Shown here piece by piece: positions 55,650 through 63,929 of a stretch of 64,000 nucleotides of DNA. Position 1 is the first letter of the stretch, and each line of letters opens with the position of its first letter. Both the position numbers and the translations under genes were made by a program. The notes below the pieces were generated by a model that was not told the origin of the DNA, did not search any database, and was given only the letters and a program-made list of their open reading frames with translations. The stretch is from Nocardiopsis sp. FIRDI 009 (GTDB taxonomy: Bacteria; Actinomycetota; Actinomycetes; Streptosporangiales; Streptosporangiaceae): positions 124,001 to 188,000 of the forward strand of contig NZ_QPNC01000015.1 in NCBI RefSeq assembly GCF_003386285.1, written 5' to 3'.

Positions 55650-57755
55650 GTGGAACAGACCAATCACAACTTCCTCACTGGGGGGAGCCAGGCCGGGATC
55701 TCCGACCGGATGCGCGACCTGCTCTCCCAGGCCGCCCAGGAGCACGTCTCCGAGCAGAAGAGCCAGGGCGCGGTGAGCGAGGAGATGCGCCAGCGACTGG
55801 AGGGCATGGAGTGGCTCCTGCGCGAACTGCGCGAGCAGGAGCTCACCAGCCTCTCCGAGGCGGTCACCGCGGTCAACGGTCGGATCGACGGCTTCCTGGA
55901 GCGCCCTCCGGAGTGGGCCGAGACCCTCGCCGAGCACATCGAGCTGGTCGGGCAGCAGGTCAAGCCCCTGGCCGACATGCCGTCGCTGCGCGCCGACACG
56001 CACCGCCTCGCCGGGCACATGGACACCGCGCTCACCCGCCTCCAGCGGATGGCCGAGACCGGCAACCGCACCGCGGAGAAGGTCGACGACCTCGGCGAGA
56101 AGCTCACCGGCCTCACCGAGAAGGTCGAGGCCCGCCTGGACGCCCTGGACACCGCGCTGGCCGCGCTCACGGAGCGGACCGAGGCCGTGGCGGCCTCGCT
56201 CACCGCGCTGGACTCGACCCTGGCCGAGCGCCAGGAGACCTTCGAGTCCACCCTCACCGAGCGGCACGAGGCCCTGACCGCGGCCCTGGGCGAGGGCCGC
56301 ACGGAGATCGCCGAGGCCCTCACCTCCGGGCGCGCCGAGATCACCGAGGCCGTCGCCAACGGCCGCACCGAGCTGTCCGAGGCGATCACCGCCGGCCGCG
56401 AGGCGGTCTCCGCCGCCGTCACCGAGGCCCGCGAGGCCCAGGCCAAGGCCGAGGCCGAACTCAGCGAGAAGCTCACCGCCAAGGTGGCGGAGTCCGCCGA
56501 GGAGCTGCGCTCGACGTTCTCCGACAAACACGAGCAGCTCCTGGCCAAGCTCCAGGAGAACACCGGCGAGCTCGGCGAGCGCACCAGCTCCCTGGCCGAG
56601 GAGCTGACCGCCCTGGCGTCCTCCGCCAAGGAGCGGCACGAGGCCCTCACCGCCAAGGTCACCGAGAGCGTCGGCTACCTGAGCACGCAGGCCGAGGAGA
56701 ACCACGCCGAGGCCAACGCCGCCATCGCGGACGTCACGGGCGCCGTGGCCACGATGCGGGAGAACCACGAGTCCTCCCTCGCCGACCTCCGCTCCCACCT
56801 GCGCCAGCGCCTCACCGAGCTCAACGAGCAGCTGGAGCTGGGCCGCACCGAGGACCGCGAGCGGGACGAGGCCGCGGCCGAGGCACTGCGCGAGTCCGTC
56901 AACGAGCGCACCGACGCCCTGAGGGCCAGGGTCGCGGAGGACGCCGAGCGGGTCGCCGCCGACCTGGCCGAGCTGCGCGCGTTCGTCGAGGAGACGACGG
57001 CCAGGGCCGCCACGGAGAGCGCCGAGCGGCACCAGACCCTCGCCGACACGCTCACCGAGCAGACCGAGGCGCACCGCACGGCGCTCGACGAGCGGCTGGA
57101 GCGCCAGCGCGAGGCCCTCACCGGCAAGGTGGACAACCACCTGTCGCAGATCACCGGCAAGGTCGACCACGAGCTCGGCCGCCTCACCGACCGCTTCGAC
57201 ACCTTCGAGGGCCACTTCGAGGGGAGCTTCGAGGGCATCGAGGGCAAGATCGACGGCATCGACGGGCGCATCGACGGCCTGAACGGGCGCCTGGACGGCC
57301 TGGACGGCCGGGTGAACGGCGTCGAGGGCCAGTTCGAGGGGGTCAGCGGGCACTTCGAGGGGGTCGACGGCCGGATGGAGGCCATCGACGACCGCCTGGA
57401 GGCGCTCAACCAGCGGCTCAACCAGCTGCCGCAGTCGATGGAGGTCAGCGAGCTGCACCGCCGCCTGACCGAGCTGGTCGACCGGCCGGTGGTGGACCAC
57501 ACGGACAAGCTGGAGGAGATCGACTCGCACGTCACCTCCGCCGTCAAGCCGGTGCTCCAGGAGCTCAAGCAGCGCCCGGACCGGCACGAGTTCGAGGAGA
57601 CCGTCACCGAGGCGGTGGAGAACTCCCACGACGACATGACCAAGCGCCTCGCCTCCCTGGAGGAGACGATGCTCGCCCTGGCCGAGGCGCTGCTGCGCCC
57701 GGGCCGCGACGGCAAGAAGAAGCGCCGCCGCGACGACGACGAGGACGACGAGTAG
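55650..57755 (+). CDS. Large cytoplasmic coiled-coil protein with hendecad and heptad repeats
   Basis: A 701-residue, strongly acidic, cysteine-free protein without signal or membrane segment. Most of it is long helix. Around residues 205-265 an 11-residue repeat appears: GRTEIAEALTS, GRAEITEAVAN, GRTELSEAITA, GREAVSAAVTE. Near residues 530-590 a 7-residue repeat reads IDGIDGR, IDGLNGR, LDGLDGR, VNGVEGQ, FEGVSGH, FEGVDGR. The tail is GKKKRRRDDDEDDE, a charge block. This resembles cytoskeletal or scaffold proteins of actinomycetes, but I do not recognise a named family. GTG start with AAAAGGAGC. Confidence 0.85.
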   Translation: MEQTNHNFLTGGSQAGISDRMRDLLSQAAQEHVSEQKSQGAVSEEMRQRLEGMEWLLRELREQELTSLSEAVTAVNGRIDGFLERPPEWAETLAEHIELVGQQVKPLADMPSLRADTHRLAGHMDTALTRLQRMAETGNRTAEKVDDLGEKLTGLTEKVEARLDALDTALAALTERTEAVAASLTALDSTLAERQETFESTLTERHEALTAALGEGRTEIAEALTSGRAEITEAVANGRTELSEAITAGREAVSAAVTEAREAQAKAEAELSEKLTAKVAESAEELRSTFSDKHEQLLAKLQENTGELGERTSSLAEELTALASSAKERHEALTAKVTESVGYLSTQAEENHAEANAAIADVTGAVATMRENHESSLADLRSHLRQRLTELNEQLELGRTEDRERDEAAAEALRESVNERTDALRARVAEDAERVAADLAELRAFVEETTARAATESAERHQTLADTLTEQTEAHRTALDERLERQREALTGKVDNHLSQITGKVDHELGRLTDRFDTFEGHFEGSFEGIEGKIDGIDGRIDGLNGRLDGLDGRVNGVEGQFEGVSGHFEGVDGRMEAIDDRLEALNQRLNQLPQSMEVSELHRRLTELVDRPVVDHTDKLEEIDSHVTSAVKPVLQELKQRPDRHEFEETVTEAVENSHDDMTKRLASLEETMLALAEALLRPGRDGKKKRRRDDDEDDE

Positions 57756-57795
57756 GAGTCACGGGGCACACGCCCCCGGGCGCCGACCCACCTCG

Positions 57796-57825
57796 GGGCG
57801 CCGGACCGAGCGCGGTCCGGCGCCC
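57796..57825 (+). terminator. Terminator of the coiled-coil gene
   Basis: GGGCGCCGGACC (57796-57807), GAGCGC, GGTCCGGCGCCC (57814-57825): perfect 12-bp stem 40 bases after the stop codon. Confidence 0.85.
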
Positions 57826-57848
57826 TCGGTCGTCCGGGGGGCGGTCGG

Positions 57849-58268
57849 TTACCCCAGGACGTCACCGGAGCGCAGCAGCGGCGGGTACGGTTCCGTGGCG
57901 CCGCCGAAGCGGTGGAGCGAGGCGGGACGCCCCGCCCCGGCCGTGCGGCGCTCCCCCGTCGGCTCGACGAACCCCGCCGTCCGCCGGACCTTGCGCCGGA
58001 AGTTGCTGGGGTCCAGCGCGGTGCCCCAGATCACCTCGTACACCCGGCGCAGATCGCTGATGGTGAAGGGTTCGCGGCAGAAGCCCGCGGCCACGGTGGC
58101 GTACTCCAGCCGCGAGCGCGCCTCCTCGACGGCGTCGGCCAGGATCCGGCCGTGGTCGAAGGACAGGACGAACCCCGGTGCCAGCGCCTCCTCCGTCGGC
58201 ACCCCCTTCCGGACCCGCCCCGGGCGTTCGCCAAGCCCGTCGCGGCGGGCTGCACGGTGGTCGCGCAC
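57849..58268 (-). pseudogene. Truncated NrtR-like Nudix regulator (winged-helix part only)
   Basis: The coded text from FDHGRILADAVEEARSR and then CREPFTISDLRRVYEVIWGTALDPSNFRRKVRRTAGFV matches the C-terminal winged-helix half of NrtR-type Nudix proteins (typical: FTVAELRRVYEAVWGTRLDPRNFHRKV). The N-terminal Nudix domain (GxnExxxxxREUxEExGU) is missing entirely. The first 35 codons upstream have no homologous look. It is a decayed gene fragment of about 105 recognisable residues. Confidence 0.7.
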
Positions 58269-58516
58269 GAGCGCTCACGCACCGCCGAACGGCTGCGGCG
58301 CCATGACGGCGACGCCCTGGCGGCGGAGATGGAGGGGCACGGGTTCCCGCACGGGGCGTACCTGACCTTCGGCACCCACGCCCTGGTGATCAGCGGGATC
58401 CCGGAGATGCTCAGCGACAAGCCCCCGGACCCGACGACCTGTGGCAGCCCATCGCGGCCGCCCACGCGGCGGCCTTCGCCTGCGTGTTCCTGGGTCTGTC
58501 CAACCCGGGGAGGTAG
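58224..58516 (+). pseudogene. C-terminal fragment of an unrecognised protein with a frameshift
   Basis: One frame gives AFAKPVAAGCTVVAHERSRT through GFPHGAYLTFGTHALVISG to MLSDKPPDP, then fails; the next frame continues DDLWQPIAAAHAAAFACVF and ends LGLSNPGR at 58516. Inserting one G near 58433 joins them as PPDPDDLWQP. No start codon in a sensible place. The family was not recognised. Confidence 0.55.
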
Positions 58517-58617
58517 GAGGCCGGGGCGGCGGCCCCGCGCCGCCGCCCCGAAGAATGCCCGGCCTCGGAGGAAATCGGCGTTCGGCCGTGGCGGTGGTGC
58601 CGTGGAGACGGCCCGGG

Positions 58618-58734
58618 ATGCCCTACCCCAACCCGCGACCCGCGTCGAGCTTCCCGGCTGGAGGCGGCGGGGCTGGATGTCTGCTCACCCTCTGCGTGGT
58701 GGGCTTCCTGGTCGTCTACCACCTCGGCTGGTGA
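58618..58734 (+). CDS. Possible small membrane peptide
   Basis: A 38-residue frame from ATG 58618: MPYPNPRPASSFPAGGGG, then a hydrophobic stretch AGCLLTLCVVGFLVVYHLGW ending the protein. GGAGA lies 9 bases upstream. Such tiny proline-glycine plus one-helix proteins occur in actinobacteria, but the region is decayed, so this may not be expressed. Confidence 0.4.
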   Translation: MPYPNPRPASSFPAGGGGAGCLLTLCVVGFLVVYHLGW

Positions 58735-58817
58735 CCCTCCTGGCCTGAGGAGTTTTCGCAGCACGACCAGTGGCGGAGGAAGCTGGGCTTACCAGCGAGG
58801 CGAGTCCCGTCGATACC

Positions 58818-58926
58818 GGCAGGGACGAGAAGAAGCGCTGCCACGACGACGAGCAGGAAGCCGAAGAGTAACATCCCCGACCTGCGACCCACGGGAGGGC
58901 GCCGGACCGCACGCTGTCCGGCGCCC
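58818..58926 (+). pseudogene. Remnant of a second copy of the coiled-coil gene 3' end
   Basis: Read in frame from 58818, GRDEKKRCHDDEQEAEE and a stop at 58869-58871 resembles the coiled-coil protein's end (GRDGKKKRRRDDDEDDE, stop). The following sequence CGACCTGCGACCCA and then GGGCGCCGGAC (58897-58907)...GTCCGGCGCCC (58916-58926) repeats the terminator of the complete gene. So the 3' end plus terminator was duplicated or is what is left of a tandem paralogue. Confidence 0.65.
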
Positions 58927-58956
58927 TCTGGCGTAGCAAGGTAGGCCCACCTCAGC

Positions 58957-59957
58957 CTAGATGAGTAATTCCAAGGGGTCAGTGATCGTAGGCCGTCAGC
59001 GAGCGTAGGACCGGCTGACCGGTGCGGTCGTTGTGCCAGATCGCGGCGGTCAGCGCCAGGATGCGCTGGAGCACCCGGGCGATCACCCCGCCCGGGGTGC
59101 GCCCGCCGTGGCGCTCCAGGTCCAACTGGCCCTTGAAGGTCTGGTTGATGGACTCGATGACTTGGCGCAACGGCCGCAGCAGGTGTGCTCCGGCCCGTGG
59201 GGGCTCGCCCTTGCGGGCCGGGCGCAACAGGTGCAGGCCCGCCTCGGCCAGAGCACGTTCGAAGTCGCGCCCGTAGTAGTTCTTGTCCGCGATCAGCGTC
59301 TGCCCCGGGCGTTGGGCGACCAGGCCGGGATCGGCCCCGAACATCCCCGCCAGGGTGGTGCGCTCGTCGGCTTTGGCGCTGGTCAGGGCGTAGGTGATGG
59401 GGAGGCCGCCCGGGGTGCACACCAGGTGCAGGCGCAGCCCCCAAAAGAACCGGGAGTGGGAGGCGCAGTACCCGTAGGCGGCCCATCCGGCCAGGTCGGA
59501 GCGTTTGACGGTCTCGCGGGAACGGGCGCATTCCACGGGGGTGGAGTCGACCACCCACACGTCGTCGGTCCAGGCGCTGGTGTCGGTGGCCAGGTGGCGG
59601 ATCAGGGTCTGGATCAGGCCAGCGGCCTTGCGCAGGCGCTTGTTGTAGCCGCTCTGCTGGGGCAGGTAGGGGAAGCGTTCGGACAGGTGGGTGCGGGCGT
59701 GGCGCAGCCATCGGGCCTCGCTGGTGTGGCCGAGCAGGGCCTGCATCAGGGCCAGGGTGGCCAGGTCGGCGTCCGGCAGGCGGGGTTGGAAGCCGATCTC
59801 GGGGCGCCAGGGGGCCAGGTCCGGGCGGTGCTTCAGGAGCCTGTCGGTGGTGTCGTAGAGTGCACGGGCGAGGGAGTTCAGGTCTTGCGTCACAACATGA
59901 CCATGGGCTCCCTCGCCTCATGCTCAGACCACACACCCCTTGGAATTACTCATCTAG
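58957..59957 (-). mobile_element. Complete IS982-type insertion sequence
   Basis: About 1001 bp bounded by perfect 23-bp inverted repeats: left 58957-58979 begins CTAGATGAGTAATTCC and right 59935-59957 is its reverse complement. A single transposase gene fills it. No target duplication longer than the palindromic CTAG at the outer ends is visible. It sits between the remnant of the coiled-coil gene and an AT-richer segment. Confidence 0.9.
58979..59893 (-). CDS. IS982-family DDE transposase
   Basis: A 304-residue transposase with WRPEIGFQPRLPDADLATLALMQALLGHTSEARWLRHA, VVDSTPVECARSRETV (first catalytic Asp), GLRLHLVCTPGGLP and QTLIADKNYYG (second Asp), then REVIESINQTFKGQLDLERHGGR with the Glu region. 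Full length, no internal stop. GTG start at 59893. The stop overlaps the left inverted repeat. Confidence 0.92.
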   Translation of the reverse strand: MTQDLNSLARALYDTTDRLLKHRPDLAPWRPEIGFQPRLPDADLATLALMQALLGHTSEARWLRHARTHLSERFPYLPQQSGYNKRLRKAAGLIQTLIRHLATDTSAWTDDVWVVDSTPVECARSRETVKRSDLAGWAAYGYCASHSRFFWGLRLHLVCTPGGLPITYALTSAKADERTTLAGMFGADPGLVAQRPGQTLIADKNYYGRDFERALAEAGLHLLRPARKGEPPRAGAHLLRPLRQVIESINQTFKGQLDLERHGGRTPGGVIARVLQRILALTAAIWHNDRTGQPVLRSLTAYDH

Positions 59958-59982
59958 TGGTTTCGACTTGACACATATGAAC

Positions 59983-61329
59983 TCAAGTAAGACCAACTAC
60001 TGTCCATGGTCCCGGTTCATCCTCGGTGACCACGACAGCACCGGGAACCGAGAGCACCACGGGAGCGCCAAGGCTGAACGACGGATCTGGCTCTGACCAC
60101 CACTCCTCGTTGACGGTCATGTCCAGGTTCATCTTCTCAGGTTCGCTCTCCGAACCCCACTCCACAAACTCGGCCACCACCGGCCCCCGCACCAGGTCCT
60201 CGTCCTCGAGATAGCCCAACCGCAGGACCCCGTCCTCCAATACCAGTTCTGGACCAGAATTCCCCTCACCAGGCAGTCTCTGGACCGATGCACGACCCAA
60301 CAGATCACCTCCGAAGGACATGCGTCGGTACTCCACGAAGTCGTCTTCATCCTCCGAAACCGAATCGACATAGCCTCCGTCGAGCAACGCCACAGAGTGC
60401 CGTTCGGTCCTGTCCCGATACACTTCTCCTTGGACCTCCTCACCCGTGTCCGGGTCAAGGAGAAACTCGTACCGGTCCTCACCCCTCACACTGAGGAAGA
60501 ACACTTCTCCACCTGGGGAGACTTCATGCTCCGGTTCGTGCCACATGTCGGCAGTAAATTCCTGCTCCACTTCCCAAAGAAGTTCTCCAGTCTGCCCGTC
60601 CAGTCCGACTGCGAGCATCCCCTGTTCGTAGATGTCAACGGAGTCGTTCTCGGAGATGCTGCCCTTGTAGGAAGCCGTGACCACGACCGTTTCCCCCACA
60701 CTCAGCACATCCTCAATAACGGCACCGGCGCTGTCCCCGCGCTCTGCAAGCTCATAGGTCCAGACCCGTTCACCTTCGCGCAGAGAGAACGCCTCCAACG
60801 GGCCCTCACCCTGAGTTGGAGCTACGACGGCCATATCCGAAGTGACCGCGACAGTACGTTCGAGTGCCTCTTCGAGGTCAATTCCATGTTCGGCGATCAG
60901 CTGACCCGTCCCCGCGTCAAGCAGCACCATGGTGTCCGGCTTACTACCCGGAGTAGTCAGCAGAATCTCCTGCCCTCCCGGAGTGCTCCACACGTCATGG
61001 ACACCACCGCTTGCCACCCTGTAGTGCCACAGCTCCTCACCCGTGGCCCCGTCCAGTCCAACCACACCGTCTCCCAAAACCATTACGGGCCCCGACTGGC
61101 CGGAAAGAACCTCACTAAGACTGGCGTCCTCATCCGGGACTTCCCACTCCCAGGCCACGCCTGACACCGAGTTCACCTGCGAATACGAAGGGGCTTCGCC
61201 TTCATAGACACGATGATCCGTATCATTCTCAACACTTCCCTCATTGCCCAGGAAAGAGCAACTAGACAAGAAAAGAGAACTACAGAAGGATACAGAGAGG
61301 CTCTTGGCCAAAAACGGCCTACTATTCAC
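59983..61329 (-). CDS. PQQ-repeat (beta-propeller) lipoprotein
   Basis: A 448-residue exported protein. The signal reads VNSRPFLAKSLSVSFCSSLF followed by LSSC, a lipobox. PQQ-like blades are seen in VLGDGVVGLDGATGEELWHYR, MVLLDAGTGQLIAEHG and MLAVGLDGQTGELLWEVE. Such propellers act as ligand or cell-wall binding lipoproteins; no quinone enzyme residues are seen. GTG at 61329 (61332 possible) overlaps the stop of the upstream gene by 8-11 bases, so the two are coupled. The C-terminus is natural and not cut by the IS. AT-rich codons set it apart from the left part of the window. Confidence 0.85.
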   Translation of the reverse strand: MNSRPFLAKSLSVSFCSSLFLSSCSFLGNEGSVENDTDHRVYEGEAPSYSQVNSVSGVAWEWEVPDEDASLSEVLSGQSGPVMVLGDGVVGLDGATGEELWHYRVASGGVHDVWSTPGGQEILLTTPGSKPDTMVLLDAGTGQLIAEHGIDLEEALERTVAVTSDMAVVAPTQGEGPLEAFSLREGERVWTYELAERGDSAGAVIEDVLSVGETVVVTASYKGSISENDSVDIYEQGMLAVGLDGQTGELLWEVEQEFTADMWHEPEHEVSPGGEVFFLSVRGEDRYEFLLDPDTGEEVQGEVYRDRTERHSVALLDGGYVDSVSEDEDDFVEYRRMSFGGDLLGRASVQRLPGEGNSGPELVLEDGVLRLGYLEDEDLVRGPVVAEFVEWGSESEPEKMNLDMTVNEEWWSEPDPSFSLGAPVVLSVPGAVVVTEDEPGPWTVVGLT

Positions 61330-63883
61330 CACTCCCCGCCCCCTCCCGATTCGGACGATCAATTTCATCTCCATTCTCATCAAAAGCAGCACTAAATGCT
61401 TCATAAAAACCATCCGCAACCTGCCAAACCTCCTTATCTGTCTCACTCCCGGGCCAAACATGATTACTTACGGCATCCCATTCATCATCCCGCAAATCCT
61501 GCCCATCTCCATTCGAGTCAATATCCCATTCACTTGCATCCGTATTGAATGTCCCATCTTCGTTCAGCGTCCCCTCGGGGGGAGGAGGGATGTCTAGTCC
61601 ACCGTGATCATGAATAGCTCCCATCGTGTAGATTCGAATAACATTCTCATTCAACTCAAGCGGGGGCGTGCTGTTTCTTGGGAACTCGATAGTCCCATCT
61701 CCGGAGGCATCCTTAATAGCCTCCTCAACTCCATTCCAAACAAACTTGTATGTTTCAGCGACTTTGGCATTGGGAATATAGGTGGCAGTAAAATCTCTCA
61801 CGAAATCAGTACCAATCTTTGTGTCACTGCCTTCTTCCACCACAGCGACATTATGAGCCTCGATACGAGAGGTAACCTCTTCCGCCACACCTGTTGCCAC
61901 AGCGTTCAAGAGCAACCCTGATCTCGTTCCCGCCGTCTGATCGGGATTCCCCTCTCCGACAGAACCGACGTACTCCGAAAGAGAATTCATTGAATATTCA
62001 TCTGCTATCTCGACGACGCGCATTGCCGCTTCAGGACTGCCAGAGATCAACTGAACGAAATCGGTTCGATCGCGCAGATCAATGATGGCACCATTTTCGT
62101 AGGAATAACTGGTATCCTTATCAGGATCGAGATTTCCATTCGGATCAAGAATCTCGTTGTCAGCAAATGCCTCAACATGCGCCTCAAAAATATCGGCAAG
62201 ACTGTCAGCGATTCCCGGATTCACGTGGCCAAAGGAAGCATTCCTCCATGTGACTGTTTCACCACCCACGGTTTCCTCAACGCTGTGCCCAGTCTCACTG
62301 AGCTCATCCTGAAGATTCGTGAGTGTCGTTACCAGACCGACCATCGCCCTCTCTGAGCGTGTGGCCTCCTTGGGATCACTGCTGTTCGCTTCTTCGGCGA
62401 TCCAGTCCGTCATCTGCCCGACGATCTCGCCGTTGTCTTCGTCGCTCCAATCGTGTGTGTAGAGTCCTACAATCGCTCGGTCAATCAGATCCTGATGACT
62501 CTCGTCAACAACGGTTTCCTTGAAATCTCCATTCTCATCAACAAAGTTAGGATGCTCGTATTCACCTGTGAATAGCTCTGTCATAGCGTCGTGGTTACGG
62601 CTTGCGATATCAACAAGCGAGAGTGTTGTGTCTTCTCCCAACCACACATCGACGTTGTTTTCGGAGCCACCAGCAAAGTGTCCCATAGAAAGCGCCAGGG
62701 TCGCGGAAAGATCTACCCCGGCTCTCAAATCATCGGGGGCGTTCCCAAGCAAGATCTCTAGGGCTGATACCTCGCTGGACCATGTGTTCAAATCGTAGTG
62801 CTCAAACTCGTCTGGATCCATCAACGACGGACCCTCGGCAGCCCTGCGGACACTCTCAGGAAGACGATCATAGCCACCGAAGAGATCCTCATCGGAGAGC
62901 ACCATGAGTCCTTCGCTCATGGAACTAAGAAATCCCTGTGCGATATCGGGATCGTAGGCGTCGCTGTTCTCCAGCAGATCCACCACGCCGAGTACTCCAC
63001 GTGGCCCTTCAATGTTCACCTGAGAATCCTCAAAACCTTCATAGAAGGCTTCCAGGAAATCCATATACTCACCGGGAGGTTGTCCACCATTACGTTGGTT
63101 CTGAGCACCAGCGGTGGTAACGAGAGAAAGCATCGCCAACACCTCGGCGATGTCGCCCTCATAGTTTTCTGGATCATCGAGGTAGATCTCCATTTCCTCA
63201 GCTGCCCAGTCACCCTGCTCTTCAGAGAGGGGAGGCGGATCCTCAGGAGGAAAGATACCCAGATGACGCCAACTCAAATGCCCAGATTCAATCAAGCGTT
63301 CAAGCGTTTCCGCGCTCGGACCATCACGCAGATCTTTCTCAGTCTGGTCTGCCTGATCCATCAAAGTGTCCCAGGCAATTGAGTGCTCGGCGAGAAGTTG
63401 AGACCTCAATTCAATCAGGGCATCTACTTCCTCGGCCTCACGATCAGACTGAGCGGTCAGCGACTCCTCGATTCCTCCCGCCAGCGGAAACAAGGGAGAT
63501 TCTGCTGCGCCACTCACAAATGGATTATCGAGCCTCCATTGAGCCGAGGATTTCGCTGAATTCCATCTTTCTTCCAGTTCGCTTCGCTTCGTTCGGTACG
63601 TTTCGATGTCATCAGCCCAAAGTTTCATCACGGCAGCGCCATCGGTCAGAGCCTTGGCTGTCTCTTCCCACTTTGCCACTTCTGCGGCGGAAGCTGCACT
63701 GAGATCCCAAGCCACAAGTCCAGCAAACTCTCCCGCAGCGTCATTAAAATGGCCATCCGCATCTTGTACTCTGCCAGTCATCCTTGAACAGATAGAAGTG
63801 AGAGAATCACTCTTGTCTCGGATCACTCCAGGATCCGCGTCAATGTCTTCAGGAAGACCTAGGGAAAGATCGGCAACTCCCAT
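61322..63883 (-). CDS. WXG100-type N-terminus / DUF6571-like large protein
   Basis: An 853-residue soluble acidic protein. Residues 1-130 look like a WXG100/ESX helical hairpin region (DLSAASAAEVAKWEETAKALTDGAAVMKLW), after which comes a long helical repeat-rich part (about 190-650) with the actinobacterial DUF6571-like text LPESVRRAAEG, LLGNAPDDLRAGVDLSATLALSM and SDLSATIFEAH-like segments, ending in an acidic tail DENGDEIDRPNREGAGSGE. No catalytic motif is evident. Known proteins of this type sit in type VII-linked or surface operons. It is coupled to the PQQ-like lipoprotein gene and follows another gene at the edge. Codons CTA, CTT and AGA are common. Confidence 0.75.
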   Translation of the reverse strand: MGVADLSLGLPEDIDADPGVIRDKSDSLTSICSRMTGRVQDADGHFNDAAGEFAGLVAWDLSAASAAEVAKWEETAKALTDGAAVMKLWADDIETYRTKRSELEERWNSAKSSAQWRLDNPFVSGAAESPLFPLAGGIEESLTAQSDREAEEVDALIELRSQLLAEHSIAWDTLMDQADQTEKDLRDGPSAETLERLIESGHLSWRHLGIFPPEDPPPLSEEQGDWAAEEMEIYLDDPENYEGDIAEVLAMLSLVTTAGAQNQRNGGQPPGEYMDFLEAFYEGFEDSQVNIEGPRGVLGVVDLLENSDAYDPDIAQGFLSSMSEGLMVLSDEDLFGGYDRLPESVRRAAEGPSLMDPDEFEHYDLNTWSSEVSALEILLGNAPDDLRAGVDLSATLALSMGHFAGGSENNVDVWLGEDTTLSLVDIASRNHDAMTELFTGEYEHPNFVDENGDFKETVVDESHQDLIDRAIVGLYTHDWSDEDNGEIVGQMTDWIAEEANSSDPKEATRSERAMVGLVTTLTNLQDELSETGHSVEETVGGETVTWRNASFGHVNPGIADSLADIFEAHVEAFADNEILDPNGNLDPDKDTSYSYENGAIIDLRDRTDFVQLISGSPEAAMRVVEIADEYSMNSLSEYVGSVGEGNPDQTAGTRSGLLLNAVATGVAEEVTSRIEAHNVAVVEEGSDTKIGTDFVRDFTATYIPNAKVAETYKFVWNGVEEAIKDASGDGTIEFPRNSTPPLELNENVIRIYTMGAIHDHGGLDIPPPPEGTLNEDGTFNTDASEWDIDSNGDGQDLRDDEWDAVSNHVWPGSETDKEVWQVADGFYEAFSAAFDENGDEIDRPNREGAGSGE

Positions 63884-63929
63884 TATTCATCCAATCTGAC
63901 TAATTTTTATTTTGGCAATTATGTGAAGA

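Noticed and set aside
58957..59957. Longer target-site duplication around the IS
   Set aside because: The flanking bases on the two sides do not match beyond the palindromic CTAG, which may be part of the inverted repeats.
59983..61329. Truncation of the PQQ-like lipoprotein by the insertion sequence
   Set aside because: The stop codon lies 26 bases before the IS end and the final blade ends naturally, so the gene is whole.
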